Shown here: positions 40,326 through 51,196 of the stretch, in pieces | How positions within the stretch are numbered: position 1 is the stretch's first letter | Layout: every line of letters begins with the position of its first letter | Assembly (NCBI GenBank): GCA_043228905.1 | Contig: JBHGNT010000001.1 | Location: 16,368,001 to 16,432,000 of the forward strand | DNA from: Azolla caroliniana | Taxonomy: Eukaryota > Polypodiophyta | DNA length: 64,000 nt | Reading direction: 5' to 3' | Notes under the pieces: generated by a model | The model's input: the letters and a program-made list of their open reading frames with translations, nothing else | The model's database searches: none | Told to the model about the DNA's origin: nothing | Program-made: the position numbers and the translations under genes

Positions 40326-41558
40326 TCATGGTCCCCTGTTCTCCTTCCGAACATAACTATTTATGCATGTTCCACCTTTGTCCTGATCGTCTCCTTGCTC
40401 AAGGCACTTTGACTCGTCACACATTTTTTCTTTATGTCTTTCTCCCCAAGCCTTTATCGGAATAATGACATTGACTACCCCATGTAGTACCTTCAAGTGC
40501 ATGCCCACTTTGAGATCCTTATGCGACCATGCTCTATATTTCTCACTTTGTCTAGTTTCCTGATACAATCTCATGTTAGAGTTGACAATCTTCACACTAG
40601 CGTCTTTGCTAGATGTTTTGATCACATCCTTCGGATCCTGCTGGCTCGCTTGGCCATCGTCATCCCTTGTCATACTTTGCCCAGACTCTTTGTTGTATGC
40701 ATCAGCTTTTGTCTCTATGCTTTGCTTGACCTCTTCCTCCCACACGTCAACTTCAACCCTTTCTTCTTCGTTGTCATTTTCCTTCTCTTGGTTCTTACAT
40801 TGGTTAATGCCCAAGTCTCCAAAACGAGTGTGGAGAGATCCATATGTATTTGTCGGCCACTCCCCAACATCGTTATTTGCAGCAGCTTGGACCTTCGCTT
40901 CCCCTCCATCATCTTCTGTCTCTTGGGTCTCACGTTGGCTTTGAACCACAACTGCCCAAGTCTCTAGAACATGTGCGAAGGAATCCATTTGTCTTTGGTC
41001 AATTGCCTTCGACACCTTTGTCTTGATGTCATCTTTCACATTAGATTTGAACTCCCCCTTGTTGCCACCTTCCGTCTCTTGGGTCTTATGTTGGTTCTCA
41101 GACGCAACTGCCCGAGTCTCTAGAACCAGTGTGGGGAAAGTCTTGTCACTGACATCATTCACCATCAACTCGTCCATATCTATCTTCGCCTCGATGTTGT
41201 GCACACCATCTTGGTCCTTCCCCTTACTACCACCTTCCATCTCTTGGGTCTCACGTTGGCTCTCTACAACTGCCCAAGTCTCTGGAACTTGTGTGAAGGA
41301 ATCCTTGAAACGGCCATCTACCAGTAATTCTTCCATAGCCACCTCTGATTCGATGTCATTTTTCATGGCTATCTCTTCAATCTCATGGGCCTCATACCCA
41401 TTGACCCTCCTGATCGAGCAAGCTTCGATTATGCTTCTCTCTTCGTCGCATGTATTCGTTTCGACCTTCGGCTCCTTGCCGACACCTTCTATCTCTTGGG
41501 TCTCACATTGGTTTTTGGATGCAACTGCCCAAGTCTCTAGAACAAGTGCCGACACCTT
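40326..41558 (-). CDS. TRG1 gag-linked tandem-repeat domain
   Basis: An open minus-strand frame of about 410 codons ending at TGA 40326. It holds about five degenerate repeats of 50-75 residues, each with a core like LVLETWAVASKNQCETQE followed by an acidic/Lys-rich stretch and a DI..KV..... segment. The last unit is more diverged (DLGINQCKNQEKENDN). Upstream the frame is cut by Gy5; the gag side (49113-49453) ends with the same kind of repeat (SLIEACVNGDKECEASVIED versus SIIEACSIRRVNGYEAHEIE here), so gag and repeats were one gene. No catalytic motif is seen; the composition suggests a soluble, flexible, charged protein. Diverged copies of the core occur in TRG2. Function unknown. Confidence 0.7.
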   Translation of the reverse strand, partial: KVSALVLETWAVASKNQCETQEIEGVGKEPKVETNTCDEERSIIEACSIRRVNGYEAHEIEEIAMKNDIESEVAMEELLVDGRFKDSFTQVPETWAVVESQRETQEMEGGSKGKDQDGVHNIEAKIDMDELMVNDVSDKTFPTLVLETRAVASENQHKTQETEGGNKGEFKSNVKDDIKTKVSKAIDQRQMDSFAHVLETWAVVVQSQRETQETEDDGGEAKVQAAANNDVGEWPTNTYGSLHTRFGDLGINQCKNQEKENDNEEERVEVDVWEEEVKQSIETKADAYNKESGQSMTRDDDGQASQQDPKDVIKTSSKDASVKIVNSNMRLYQETRQSEKYRAWSHKDLKVGMHLKVLHGVVNVIIPIKAWGERHKEKMCDESKCLEQGDDQDKGGTCINSYVRKENRGP

Positions 41559-41818
41559 CTACCCTCATAAGGACATTATGTCGGAAGGCTACTGTCTTAG
41601 ACACCGGTGGTGTGGGCTAGGCTTTCGTCTCGATGATCGTGTTTATCTCTTCCAAGTTATTAGTCATCCTAATATCCGGAGGTATGGGACGTCGGTGGTA
41701 GGTTGGCTATGTCTAGATCATAGCTCGGGGGTGGTCAGGTGGAACGGGTTCTTCTCTCCATTCTATTTTCCTTCTTTTTCTTTAGTTTGGTCTATTGATT
41801 AGTAATAGACTCTTAACA
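41559..41818 (+). repeat. 5' LTR of Gy5 lacking U3
   Basis: Aligns with 48855-49112 (CTACCCTCATAAGGACATTA onward to CTCTTAACA) but the 215 bases of U3, including the TATA box, are absent. The copy begins about 20-25 bases after the TATA box position of the intact LTR, close to the expected transcription start. Confidence 0.88.
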
Positions 41819-41819
41819 T

Positions 41820-41831
41820 TGGTATCACAGC
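41820..41831 (+). promoter_or_regulatory. Primer binding site of Gy5
   Basis: TGGTATCACAGC, one base different from the initiator-Met site TGGTATCAGAGC, one base after the LTR end. Confidence 0.85.
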
Positions 41832-42208
41832 ATTTACTAACATTTTTTTTTTTGTTGTTTTGATGTTTTTTGCGTGTGAGCGATGGGGATCTAACAAGGC
41901 TCGTCATGCTCTTCACAGGATCAAAACAACCTTCTTAACCCGATATTCTTCTTTCTCGATCTCTCTTTTCTTTTCTATGATGCTTTCTTCTTGGTCATAT
42001 GGAAGTGGTATTACGTTTTCTTTTCTTTTCTTTCTTCTTTCTACCATCATACGATGTTAATCTACTTATGCATCGGGTCGAGCATGTTTGCACTAATCGC
42101 ACATGCTCAACTCATGGCCCTTTTGCATATTGTGATGTATCTCCCACTCTCTCCTCTCTTGAGCCATCTCTTATGATAATAATTATTCTTGTGCATCAGG
42201 TCGAGCGT
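41832..42208 (+). other. Leader of Gy5, first part
   Basis: C/T-rich untranslated sequence; a unit related to the 83-bp repeats begins near 42086 (TTTGCACTAATCGCACATGC) and resumes after solo LTR K. Confidence 0.55.
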
Positions 42209-42985
42209 TGTCGTGAAGAAAACCGGCCAGAAGCGGAATCAGCGAAGCAGGGCGCATGAACCGGCCCTACACTTTTCCACACCAATTAATACCTTGTACA
42301 TAACTAGGAGTAGGACGGTGGGAGCAAAGAGACTAGATGTGACACATTGAATGTCTTGGAAATCGAAGAGTATCTCTGTCCAAAAGGACAAAGAATAAAT
42401 TGATGGAAACAAGGGTGCAACGGCTTGCCTTGACGGCCTATAAAAGGGAAGGAAGAAGGCGGATGAAAGGATCGCGTTTAGGAGGGAGGACAAAGTGCTG
42501 TCGGACTGGGACTAAGCTCTCTCCTCCATCGTTCATCATTCTCTGCAGGTTTTCGGACTGAGTTGCCTCTGCTTCATGGACAACCTGTGTGCTTCCGGTA
42601 GAGGCTCCACAGTGCAGTCGAGGTCGTGTGCATGTGTGAGCATCGTGTGTGTGTGTGTTCGTCTGAGTTGGGTCTGTCGCCGGTTCGCCGGTTGTAATCA
42701 TTGTTGGAAGTGTAACAGATTATATTGTCATAGATTATATGGTGTTTTGATTCTTCTCTTCCCGTCTCGTGTTTTGTGGAGTGCGCATCTTGCCCCTTCA
42801 ATATACGCGTAAAGGGGGGGGGGGGGGCGACGAGCGGCGAGCGTTGTCGGTCGCTAGCATCCTTAACCGGCTCTACGCAATCTCTCTCTCTCTCTCTTGT
42901 TCTCTCTCCTCCTCCTCTCGCTCCTCGGTTCAAGGCCCCCGCAATCCCGCCTTGGTTTCTCTCGTGTGAGCGGAACTACTCGACA
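42209..42985 (+). repeat. Solo LTR K (777 bp), Gy1-related
   Basis: Ends TGTCGTGAAG...CTACTCGACA. Body parallels the Gy1 LTR (TGTCCAAAAGGACAAAGAATAA, CCTATAAAAGGGAAGGAAG, GACAAAGTGCTGTCGGACTGG, CGCCGGTTGTAAT). U5 box TTCAAGGCCCCCGCAATCC near 42927-42945. Flanks GCGT (42205-42208) and ACGT (42986-42989) differ by one transition, consistent with a decayed 4-bp duplication. Contains a 14-base G run (42814-42827) and CT/GT microsatellites. Confidence 0.85.
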
Positions 42986-44250
42986 ACGTGTTTGCCCAAA
43001 TCGCACATGCTCACTCTTCCCTTTATTGAGCCATCACTTGGCTAATTCTATGGGATGTTGTGGTCTTGACGAGGTGTATGTCGCCTACCTATGCCACTCT
43101 ACTCTCTATTGAGCCATCACTTGGCCGATTCTATAGGATATTGTGGCCTTAACGAGGTATATGTCGCTTACCTATGCAACTTTACTTTTTATTGAGCCAT
43201 CAATTGGCCGATTCTAGGGAGATGTGGTGGTCTTGAGGAGGTGCATGTCGACTACCTTAGGGTTTCATACTTAAAGTGTGCTTAATGATTCATACACCCA
43301 ATTGATTATTATTCTAATTAATTTCTAATTACACAAATTTTCGTTTCACTTTTGTATGATTTTCTAGTAATTGTCATTTACCCACCCACAATTAACTCTC
43401 TTTCTTGCCCTTATTTTAAGTTCATCTACATTATTTACGTATGTTTAATGGTGTAACGATTCATGTAGACTATTTTTTAATACTGAGTGGGCATCATGCC
43501 GTTTTTTGAACGATTTTTTCCAACGGCTCATCTAAGTTTAACTCATATTATCAAGCCTTAAAACTCGAGTAAAACCACATGAGTTCCCCTATTGATGTTT
43601 TACTCATAGATTTGAGTTCTACATCTTTGCCCACAACACCACCACCACTTGTATCAATTTGTGTCTTATGTCACAATTGTGCAAATTACAACCACCATAT
43701 TGGGATGTATATGTGCATACCTCGCACCATCCATTTATTTGTGACATTTTTTTTAGTAGGTAACACATGGGTTTTTTTACCCTTGTTTTCATCACTGCTT
43801 GATTCTTATAGGTAGTGCCTTATTTTATCGTTTTTGTCATAACATTTGCTTGTTACTCGCAAGACTAGAATATTACTTGCAAGTGCACTTGTTTTTTCAC
43901 TTAATACACTTTCTCGACCATATCAATACATGTTGGGTTGGCATTCTAATATAAGGCTAACTAGGAAAATACATTGATGTTAGAACCATGGTTGAGCCTT
44001 GGGGAGCCGCCATGATTATTCAAGATAGAGATCCGAGAAAGACATCTTAGCTATGTTTTCCCCCATGGTTTTTAAAACACCATAGTGTTACCATAGTTAT
44101 CGGATCTCTAATCACATCTCATATGTCTAGAGAGGTAAAGACACGAGATGCTTTCTTGGTAAAGTTCCTACAATCAAAATTTCAAGCATTCATTTTGCTT
44201 GTGTATTTTCTAAATCTCCTTATTTATATTGCATACCCACAGCTTGCATC
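42986..44250 (+). other. Leader of Gy5, second part, with three 83-bp tandem repeats
   Basis: Units start at 43025, 43108 and 43191, each beginning ATTGAGCCATCA(C/A)TTGGC and containing GAGGTGTATGTCGCCTACCT or close variants. The rest (43270-44250) is AT-rich with no supported gene. Confidence 0.75.
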
Positions 44251-44880
44251 ATGGAACAAGTTTTGAACGTTGTTGGAGCAATCTCTCCGACCGAGACCTC
44301 TCAACTCCAATCCGCATCTTGCACACAAGCTGAGATCACTATTGAGCAATTTCTCACTACTACCTTGAATGAATTGGCCGAAATGAGGCAGGCCAATATG
44401 GCATTGGAAAAGAAATTCCAAGAATTGACTATTGAGTCCAAGAAAGAAGGTGAGTCTTCTTTCGTAGTAATGCCATTCAAGGGAGATAAGAAAGAAAGAA
44501 CCGAGGAGGCCATTAGCACTTGGCTTGGTCATTGGGAGTCTCACTTTGAGCCCACCTTGAGCTCCAAACCAAGCCCTATGTTGTAAAAATTGGTTATGTC
44601 GGTCGTGAGTTAGGTGGCCAAGCTGCTGCTAAGGACTGCCCAAGCCCAACCCAAGCCCTAAGGACTACAAAGAACTTACCCACAACTTGGGAAGGTTTCG
44701 TTGATGTTTTTAAGAAATAGTTTTTGTAGCCACCTTCTCAAACTGAACAAGCGCAACACTTCTCATGTTGTTGAGTAAGTCATTTACCTCTCTCGAGGAT
44801 TATGTGCATCATGCTCGGACCCAGATCCAAAAATTGGGACTTACGGGTGAGAAATGATTTGTTGCTTGCTTTTTGAATGA
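44251..44880 (+). pseudogene. Gy5 gag, N-terminal part
   Basis: From ATG 44251 a predicted coiled region (TLNELAEMRQANMALEKKF) precedes the gag core (FKGDKKERTEEAISTWLGHW). Frame is lost after about 44560; gag residues continue in other frames to the pol frame opening at 44873 (SFTSLEDYVHHARTQIQKLG near 44785-44840). Confidence 0.75.
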
Positions 44881-47800
44881 TATTCCTAATGGGGATTACC
44901 ATTGGATTGTCCATGACAAGGACCCCACAACTTTTGAGGAAGCCATCAACATTGTACTTCGGTACCATAAGACTTCCAAGAAAGACCACAATAAACCTGA
45001 GTTCGCCAAAACTCTGAATGTCAAGTTCATTGGGAAACGTAAGCAATCCAATGACACTCTTTACTACGACTCCAAGAAACCTAACCTTGTCTGTGCATAT
45101 TGCAAGAAGCGGAGCCACATAAAGGATACCTGTCATCGTCTTGAGAGGAAGTCAATGAACACCCCTCCTCAAGACAAATCTATGAGTCACACATGTGAGT
45201 CTTTTGATGTTGTTGAAGTTCATACCAACCACTTAAGTTCATGTGAATGCACTTTTCCTTCACATTTACTTGGACCTAATGATTTACTCCAAGCAGTCGG
45301 GTATATCAATGAAACACAAGCACATTTCTTGTTTGATTCTGGTAGTTCTCACAATTTTCTTAATGATCACTTTGTGCAGCAAATGGAACTCCACATAAAC
45401 GCAAGTGATCATATCTATCAAGTTCACATGGCAAATGGAAGTGTTCAATACATCAGTGGCATTGTTTGTCAACTGCCAATTCAAATAGATACCTATTTGG
45501 AGAAGCTTGACTTTCATGTTATGAAACTACAATCCACAGATGTCATTTTAGGATACCCTTGGTTTTTTAATAAAAACCCTTCTTTGTCCATAGATTGGGT
45601 TAATCACTCAATCACATTTGAACTTAATAATTGTAAACATTTTATTCAATGTTCCAAACTTCCTTCTCGTTCACTTGTGTCTTCTAAATCTTTAAGTGAG
45701 TATTCAAGTTCATTCATTTATTTGTGTGTAATTGATCCCGCGCTTCAATTTTATTATTTTAATATTGACGCCACACAATTACCACATTATGAACAACGAT
45801 TACTCAACTCTATTTTAGACGATTTTCAAGACGTGTTTCCTAACAAATTGCCACTTACTTTACCACCAAAACATAATGTGGACCATCAAATTGAACTCAT
45901 TCTTGGTGTTGCTCCTATGAGCATTCCACCTTACCGACTTAGTCAATTAGAAGAGGATGAGATCGCTAAACAACTTAAGGAATACTTGAGTATGGGCCAC
46001 ATTAGGTATAGTAAATCACCTTGGGGTACTCCAGTTCTATTAGTTAAGAAGAAGGAAGGTTCATGGCGAATGTGTATCAATTATTGCCATTTGAATAAAA
46101 TGACAATTAAAAATGCATATATGTTACCTCGTGCCGATGATTTGATTGATCGTTTGCATGGGGCTCAATATTTTACGAAAATTGACTTACAAACAGGTTA
46201 TCATCAGATTCGCATTGCCAAGGATGATATTCCTAAAACCGTTTTCCGTACGCGCTATGGCCATTATGAGTTTTTAGTCATGCCTTTCGTGTTGACCAAT
46301 GCTCCAGTCACATTCCAACAAGCGATGAATGACGTTTTCCGAGATCAACTCGGTGATTTTGTTGTCATCTTCTTGGATGATATTTTGATATATAGTTGTA
46401 CCTTGCAAGATCATGTTCAACATGTTCGATTTGTTTTGCAAAAGTTGCGTGTCAACTCTTTCTATGCAAAACATTCAAAATGTGATTTTTTCCAAAAATC
46501 TATTGTGTACCTAGGTCATTTAATTACGGAAAATGGTGTTGAAATTGAACCTTCTCGTATTGAAAAGGCTAAACTTTGGCCCATTCTTCGTAATATTTGT
46601 GAACTGCAATCATTCTTAGGGTTTGTTGGATTTTTACAAAAATCAATTCGTAACTATTCCAAATTGACTATGCCATTAACTGACCTTTTAAAAAGTCATC
46701 CACGTAAGTCTGTCAAACCAATTGCATGGAATGAACAACTTGACAAATCATTTGAGACACTCAAAGAGCATGTGTGTCAGGCTCCCACTCTTCTATTACT
46801 GGACCCTTCTAAGCCTTTCTCAATCGAAACCGATGCTAGTGATTATGCTATTGGTGTCGTTCTTTATCAAGGCGGTCACCCTATTGCTTTTAAAGTAAGA
46901 AGCTTGATGCCGCTCAATCTCGGTATTCGGTTCAAGAGAAAGAGTTGTTTGCGGTAATACATGCACTTAAAACATGGAGGCACTATCTCTATGGAAATAA
47001 ATTTGTGGTTACAACAGACCATCAATCATTGAAGTATTTTTGTGACCAGCCAGATCTTGTTGGTCGTAAAGGCCGTTGGGCTGACCTTATGCACGATTTT
47101 GATTTTTCCATACGGTATCGCAAAGGTTCTATTAACACTGTTGCGGATGCTCTTAGTCGCATTAAAGAAGTTAACATGCTTAGCTTCACGGAAATAAAAT
47201 CTGATCTTTTAGATCACCTTCGAGGGAAATACCTTGATGATAGTTATTTTTCGAAATACTACACGAAAGTCAAATCTGGTTTAGATGCCAATACTAGCAC
47301 CCTACCCTTGAAGGCGACCTTTCACATTACAAACGGTTTTCTCTACCGTAGTGGAAAGGTCTGTGTTCCAAATTTACCAAACGTAAAATAGAAAATTCTT
47401 CATGAATGTCATGATGCACCATCTGCAGGTCATCTTGGAATACAACGCACACTCGTTCTCATCTCGAGTACTTTTTTCTGGCCTAAGATGCGCTCTGACG
47501 TGCATAAATACGTAACTCAATGCTTACAATGTCAGATTAATAAGTCAGAACGACTTACAGCTGATGGTCTTTTACATCCCTTAGATATTCCCAACAACAA
47601 ATGGGAAAGTATCTCGATGGATTTTATTGTTAGTTTACCTCGTACACAGAGGGGTCATGATGCCATTTGGGTTGTCGTTGACAGACTATTCCTACCAAAA
47701 CCACGGTAACCGCTCAACAATTGGCTTATCAATTTGATGATGAGTTATTTCACTTTTATGGATTACCGATGGATATTGTTAGTGATCGAGATTCCATGTC

Positions 47801-48638
47801 TTTAAGAAACTAGAAACTACGTTGAGCATGAGTTCTGCAGATCATCCTCAGTCTGATGGACAAACTTAACGAGTCAATCAAATTATTGAGGACATGCTTC
47901 GAGCTTATGTAGCAAAAACCCCTTCTAAGTGGGAGCAATACCTTCCTATCTTAGAATTTGCCTATAATAGCTCTAAACATACATCCACTGGATATAGTCC
48001 TTTTGTGTTGATGTATGGTTTTCAACCACGTGCCCCAGTTGATGTCACGATTCATCGTGATACATTAGACAGTACACACAATTTTTGGCAAGACATGAAC
48101 CAAATGTTGCATATTGCTAAAGAGAATGTCAAGACGGCTCAAGATCGTGCTCGATTTTATGCTGATCAAGATAGACGTCCTCGTGCATTTACTATTGGTC
48201 AAAAAGTGTTTTTGTGTGTCCCTACTGACTCTACATCATTGTCTACGGGCAAGTGCGCTAAGTTAGCCCCACAATATTGTCGCCCATTTGAAATCCTTAA
48301 GCGGGTTGGGTCATCTGCTTATCACCTTGCCTTACCTTGTAACGTTGGTATTCATCCTGTTTTTCACGTCAGTCGTCTAAAACCATTTTTAGGCTCTGGT
48401 GATAACACCATCACAATCCAAGATCTTGTAACATTAGAGGATTTTTCTTACAAACCTCATGTTCCTGGACGAATTCTTGATTCTCGTACTAAACGTTTAC
48501 GTTCTAAAGAGATTCGGCTATTCAAGATCAAATGGATGGAAACCTATTGATGATGCCACACGGGAACACGAGCATACTCTTAAGGCACAATTTCCTCACT
48601 TTATATTGCAAGAGTGCAATCTTTTGAAGTAGGGGAGT
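44873..48638 (+). pseudogene. Gy5 zinc knuckle, protease, RT, RNase H, integrase, chromodomain
   Basis: Open from 44873 to 46957: knuckle CAYCKKRSHIKDTCH (about 45095-45140), protease HFLFDSGSSHNFLN (45323-45365, intact DSG), RT with FTKIDLQTGYHQIRI, active site IFLDDILIY (about 46371-46395) and RNase H IETDASDYAIG. A one-base shift near 46890 leads to VVTTDHQSLKYF and VADALSRI. Integrase: H...H...C..C finger (47400-47535), SMDFIVSLPRT, IVSDRDS. Part of the core is deleted near 47790, and the catalytic Glu in DGQTERVN is replaced by TAA (47866). A GPY-like region (CRPFEILKRVGSSAYHLAL) lies near 48283. The end (RILDSRTKRLRSKEIRLFKI, then after a shift EHEHTLKAQFPHF) resembles a chromodomain. 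Confidence 0.92.
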
Positions 48639-48639
48639 A

Positions 48640-49112
48640 TGTTATGTACACATAACGTTGGTGAGGGTAGGTCACCAATATTTACATTAGTGAAGGGTAT
48701 GTTCACTAATATTAAAAAGGGGACTAATGATTGGATAGAAGGAATGATAGGTGCATGCACTATCATGATTTGGACAACCAATGAATGGAGAGCCTTTTAG
48801 AAAGGCACATCTATTCAAGGGGCCTAGGAAAAGGTATAAATATGAGGCTTAGCTACCCTCATAAGGACATTACGTCAGAAGGCTACTGTCTTAGACACCG
48901 GTGGTGCGGGCTAGGCTTTCGTCTCGACGATCGTGTTTATCTCTTCCAAGGTATTAGTCATCCTAATATCCGGAGGTATGGGACGTCGGTGGTAGGTTGG
49001 TTATGTCTAGATCATAGCTCGGGGGTGGTCAGGTGGAACGGGTTCTTCTATCCATTCTATTTTCCTTCTTTTACTTTAGTTTGGTCTATTGATTAGTAAT
49101 AGACTCTTAACA
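48640..49112 (+). repeat. 3' LTR of Gy5 (473 bp)
   Basis: Starts TGTTATGTACACATAACG and ends GACTCTTAACA. TATA box GGTATAAATATGAGG near 48833-48847. The first bases form a short palindrome (GTTATGTACACATAAC). Confidence 0.92.
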
Positions 49113-49458
49113 TCTTTAGCGGCTAGATCCTCAATTACGCTAGCCTCACACTCTTTATCTCCATTGACGCAAGCTTCGATTAGGCTTGCTCCTTCATCAT
49201 CAGATGTTTCGAACACGACGCATGTTCCGAAACATTCATCCTCCCTCAAAGTGGCCTTCTTCGTCCTCGGGTCATCATCAATCTTCTTTTCATGTAGGTT
49301 GCTTTGTTTAGGCAACTCAACTTTTTTAGATGGTCTTGTTTTTTCTACGTTTAACCTTACCAAATCAATATCATCAAGCCATTGATTACGCATATCGATC
49401 TTGTTGCACGCTCTCTTCACCACAACCCAGTCTACCACAAGCCCATTCACTTGGGTAT

Positions 49459-50136
49459 TGTGAAGTCGATTTTTGCTCGTAGGAAAAGACCGTGACAAAT
49501 ACATTGGATGCAAAGGTATAGAAGAATAAAGCACAATATGAAAGTTCCCAGAGTTAAAAGATGAATGAAATTAAAGAGATATAAATTTAGAGGTGTTTTT
49601 CAAAAGTAGAAAAGACAAGAAAAAAGAAAAAGAAGAAAAACGCAAGAAATTAAGTAGAAAAAGCAAGGTAGAGAAAAAAGCTCATAACTTCTTCATCTCT
49701 TATCCAAATTTCAAAAGAAAAGATTTGTAAGAAATCTGACAAAGAGATGTATGACAAATTTGGATGACAAAAAAATAATAATGATATGAAAAACGCACCA
49801 CACAAACTCAAGGATATGTAAAATAAAATAAAATAAAAATGCAAGAATAACGCAACTAAAACCCTATAAATATGCGGTATTCTTAGTAATAGGAAGGAAG
49901 AATAGAAGATCTACAAGAAGAAGTGAGGAAGAAGAAGATTAGAAGAAGTGAGAAGACGATTAGTAGAAGAAAGAGAGAAGACGGAAAGACTATTTTAGTA
50001 ATAGTATATTGAAGTAGTTATTTGGGGTTGTTATTCTTGGAGTATAAGAAGATTACATTCTTTTCTTAATAATATATTCAAGTATTCTTTTCTCTTCCTC
50101 TTCTCTTCTCTATCATTTCTCTCTCTCTCCTCATCA
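49459..50136 (+). repeat. Solo LTR (678 bp) inside TRG1 gag
   Basis: TG...CA ends (TGTGAAGTCG...CCTCATCA) with exact GGTAT duplications (49454-49458, 50137-50141). Removing it restores the TRG1 gag frame (DDT then QVNG). CCTATAAATATGCGG near 49864-49878 is a TATA box. Resembles 22467-22850. Confidence 0.8.
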
Positions 50137-50733
50137 GGTATCATCTTCGAGGAGAGTTCCCAATTCTCGTCTATCCTTCATATCCACAGCTTTCAGGAAG
50201 TACAAAGTCTTGTCCTCCTAAAGCAGCACTTGGTCTGTGGCAAGGACACGACTAAACATCTGGTCGAACTCGTCGTATACCCTCGAAGTGCTCATCTTCT
50301 TATTTTTCATTTCTATCCACTTCATCAAGACATGACGAGTCATCCTTGACAAAGCTTCCATCACAAACTCCGCTAATATTGCTCTTTCAAACTCTGACCA
50401 CATTGTCTTGCCTTCTTGAAGCTCGATGACATGTCTTTGGATGTTGTTGGCGACTATTCTCTTGAAACTTTAATTTGACGCACTTCAGACACGTCCCTCT
50501 GATTCATCTCCCTTTTGTATGCATCAAGGAACTTCGTAATGTTCCTTCTGTCAAATTGACCCTCGAGCTCCACAACATGGTCGACAGCCGTCTCCACGAT
50601 CGCATCGTTGTCCCGAGATCTCATCATTTCTTCGACGATTAGCATCATCCTTTCGAACACTCCCGCTTGATTGATTGAGGACACCATCTCCAAGTATCGG
50701 TCGATCCTCGACTTGATCCTTCCTACCTCCTCT

Positions 50734-50751
50734 TTCACGTCGGGTTCACCA
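50734..50751 (-). promoter_or_regulatory. Primer binding site of TRG1
   Basis: Minus-sense TGGTGAACCCGACGTGAA, identical to Gy1, eight bases inside the LTR. Confidence 0.88.
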
Positions 50752-51058
50752 CTTAATTATGTCGTGAAAAATCCGTCACTACGTGCGGATCGTGGAGCGG
50801 AACCGCCGAGGTCTTGGATCAGAAGGATTCGAAGTTTGCACTAGCTTTAGCGAGAAAGGATTTAAGATAGATTGAGAGGGATTGATATGGAGAGAGAGAG
50901 AGAGATTGAGATTAAACCCTTGACTTTAGATTTGAGAGATAAGATACATCACCATTATGATAACTTGTTATTATTATTATTATTAATTTCTTCGTCAATT
51001 TCTTCATTAGTCCCTACTTGTTTGATTCCTCCATTCTTTTATAGATGCCCCCATGCAT

Positions 51059-51116
51059 ATGATGCATGTGAGGGTGCAAGACATGCACGTAATGCATGAA
51101 ATGCATGCGATGCATG
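51059..51116 (-). promoter_or_regulatory. RY-motif cluster upstream of TRG1 TATA box (copy 2)
   Basis: Repeated ATGCAT/CATGCATG hexamers, same arrangement as in copy 1. Could confer embryo or spore-stage expression through B3 factors; that is inference. Confidence 0.5.
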
Positions 51117-51196
51117 TTTGACATGTCACTCATCCAAGCTCTCATGTATGAGATTTTACATGTGAAAAGTACAATGATAAAAGTATAACTCTAAAG

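Larger units (their letters stand above)
41559..49112 (+). mobile_element. Chromovirus-type Ty3/gypsy element Gy5, decayed, inserted in TRG1
   Basis: A truncated 5' LTR (41559-41818), primer site, long leader, gag, protease, RT, RNase H, integrase, chromodomain-like end, polypurine tract (AAGTAGGGGAGTA, 48627-48639) and a full 3' LTR (48640-49112) lie in order. The insertion splits the gag-repeat gene of TRG1. No clean target duplication was found, perhaps because the left LTR lost its U3. A solo LTR (K) lies in the leader. Confidence 0.92.
49113..50752 (-). pseudogene. TRG1 gag
   Basis: Reading from the primer site: SRIDRYLEMVSSINQAGVF, then VVELEGQFDRRNITKFLDAY (compare Gy1 VVGTVGRFGGKDATSYLEAY), a shift near 50460, RAILAEFVMEALSRMTRHVL, a stop at 50218, and LEDDT at 50137. 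Solo LTR 49459-50136 interrupts; the frame resumes VNGLVVDWVVVKRACNKIDM, the Gy1-like ADW-VVKR block. No zinc knuckle is seen. The gene then passes into the acidic repeat region cut by Gy5 at 49112. It should encode a capsid-like protein that could use a helper's enzymes. Confidence 0.82.

Noticed and set aside
40497-41802. Plus-strand frames of up to 259 codons opposite the TRG1 repeat domain
   Set aside because: They are mirror frames of the minus-strand repeat gene, with Ser/Leu-rich composition and no domain; the minus strand shows the protein-level repeats and fits the element's orientation.
49459-50136. This segment as part of the TRG1 gag gene
   Set aside because: TG...CA ends, exact GGTAT duplications and restoration of the gag frame on removal show it is an insertion.
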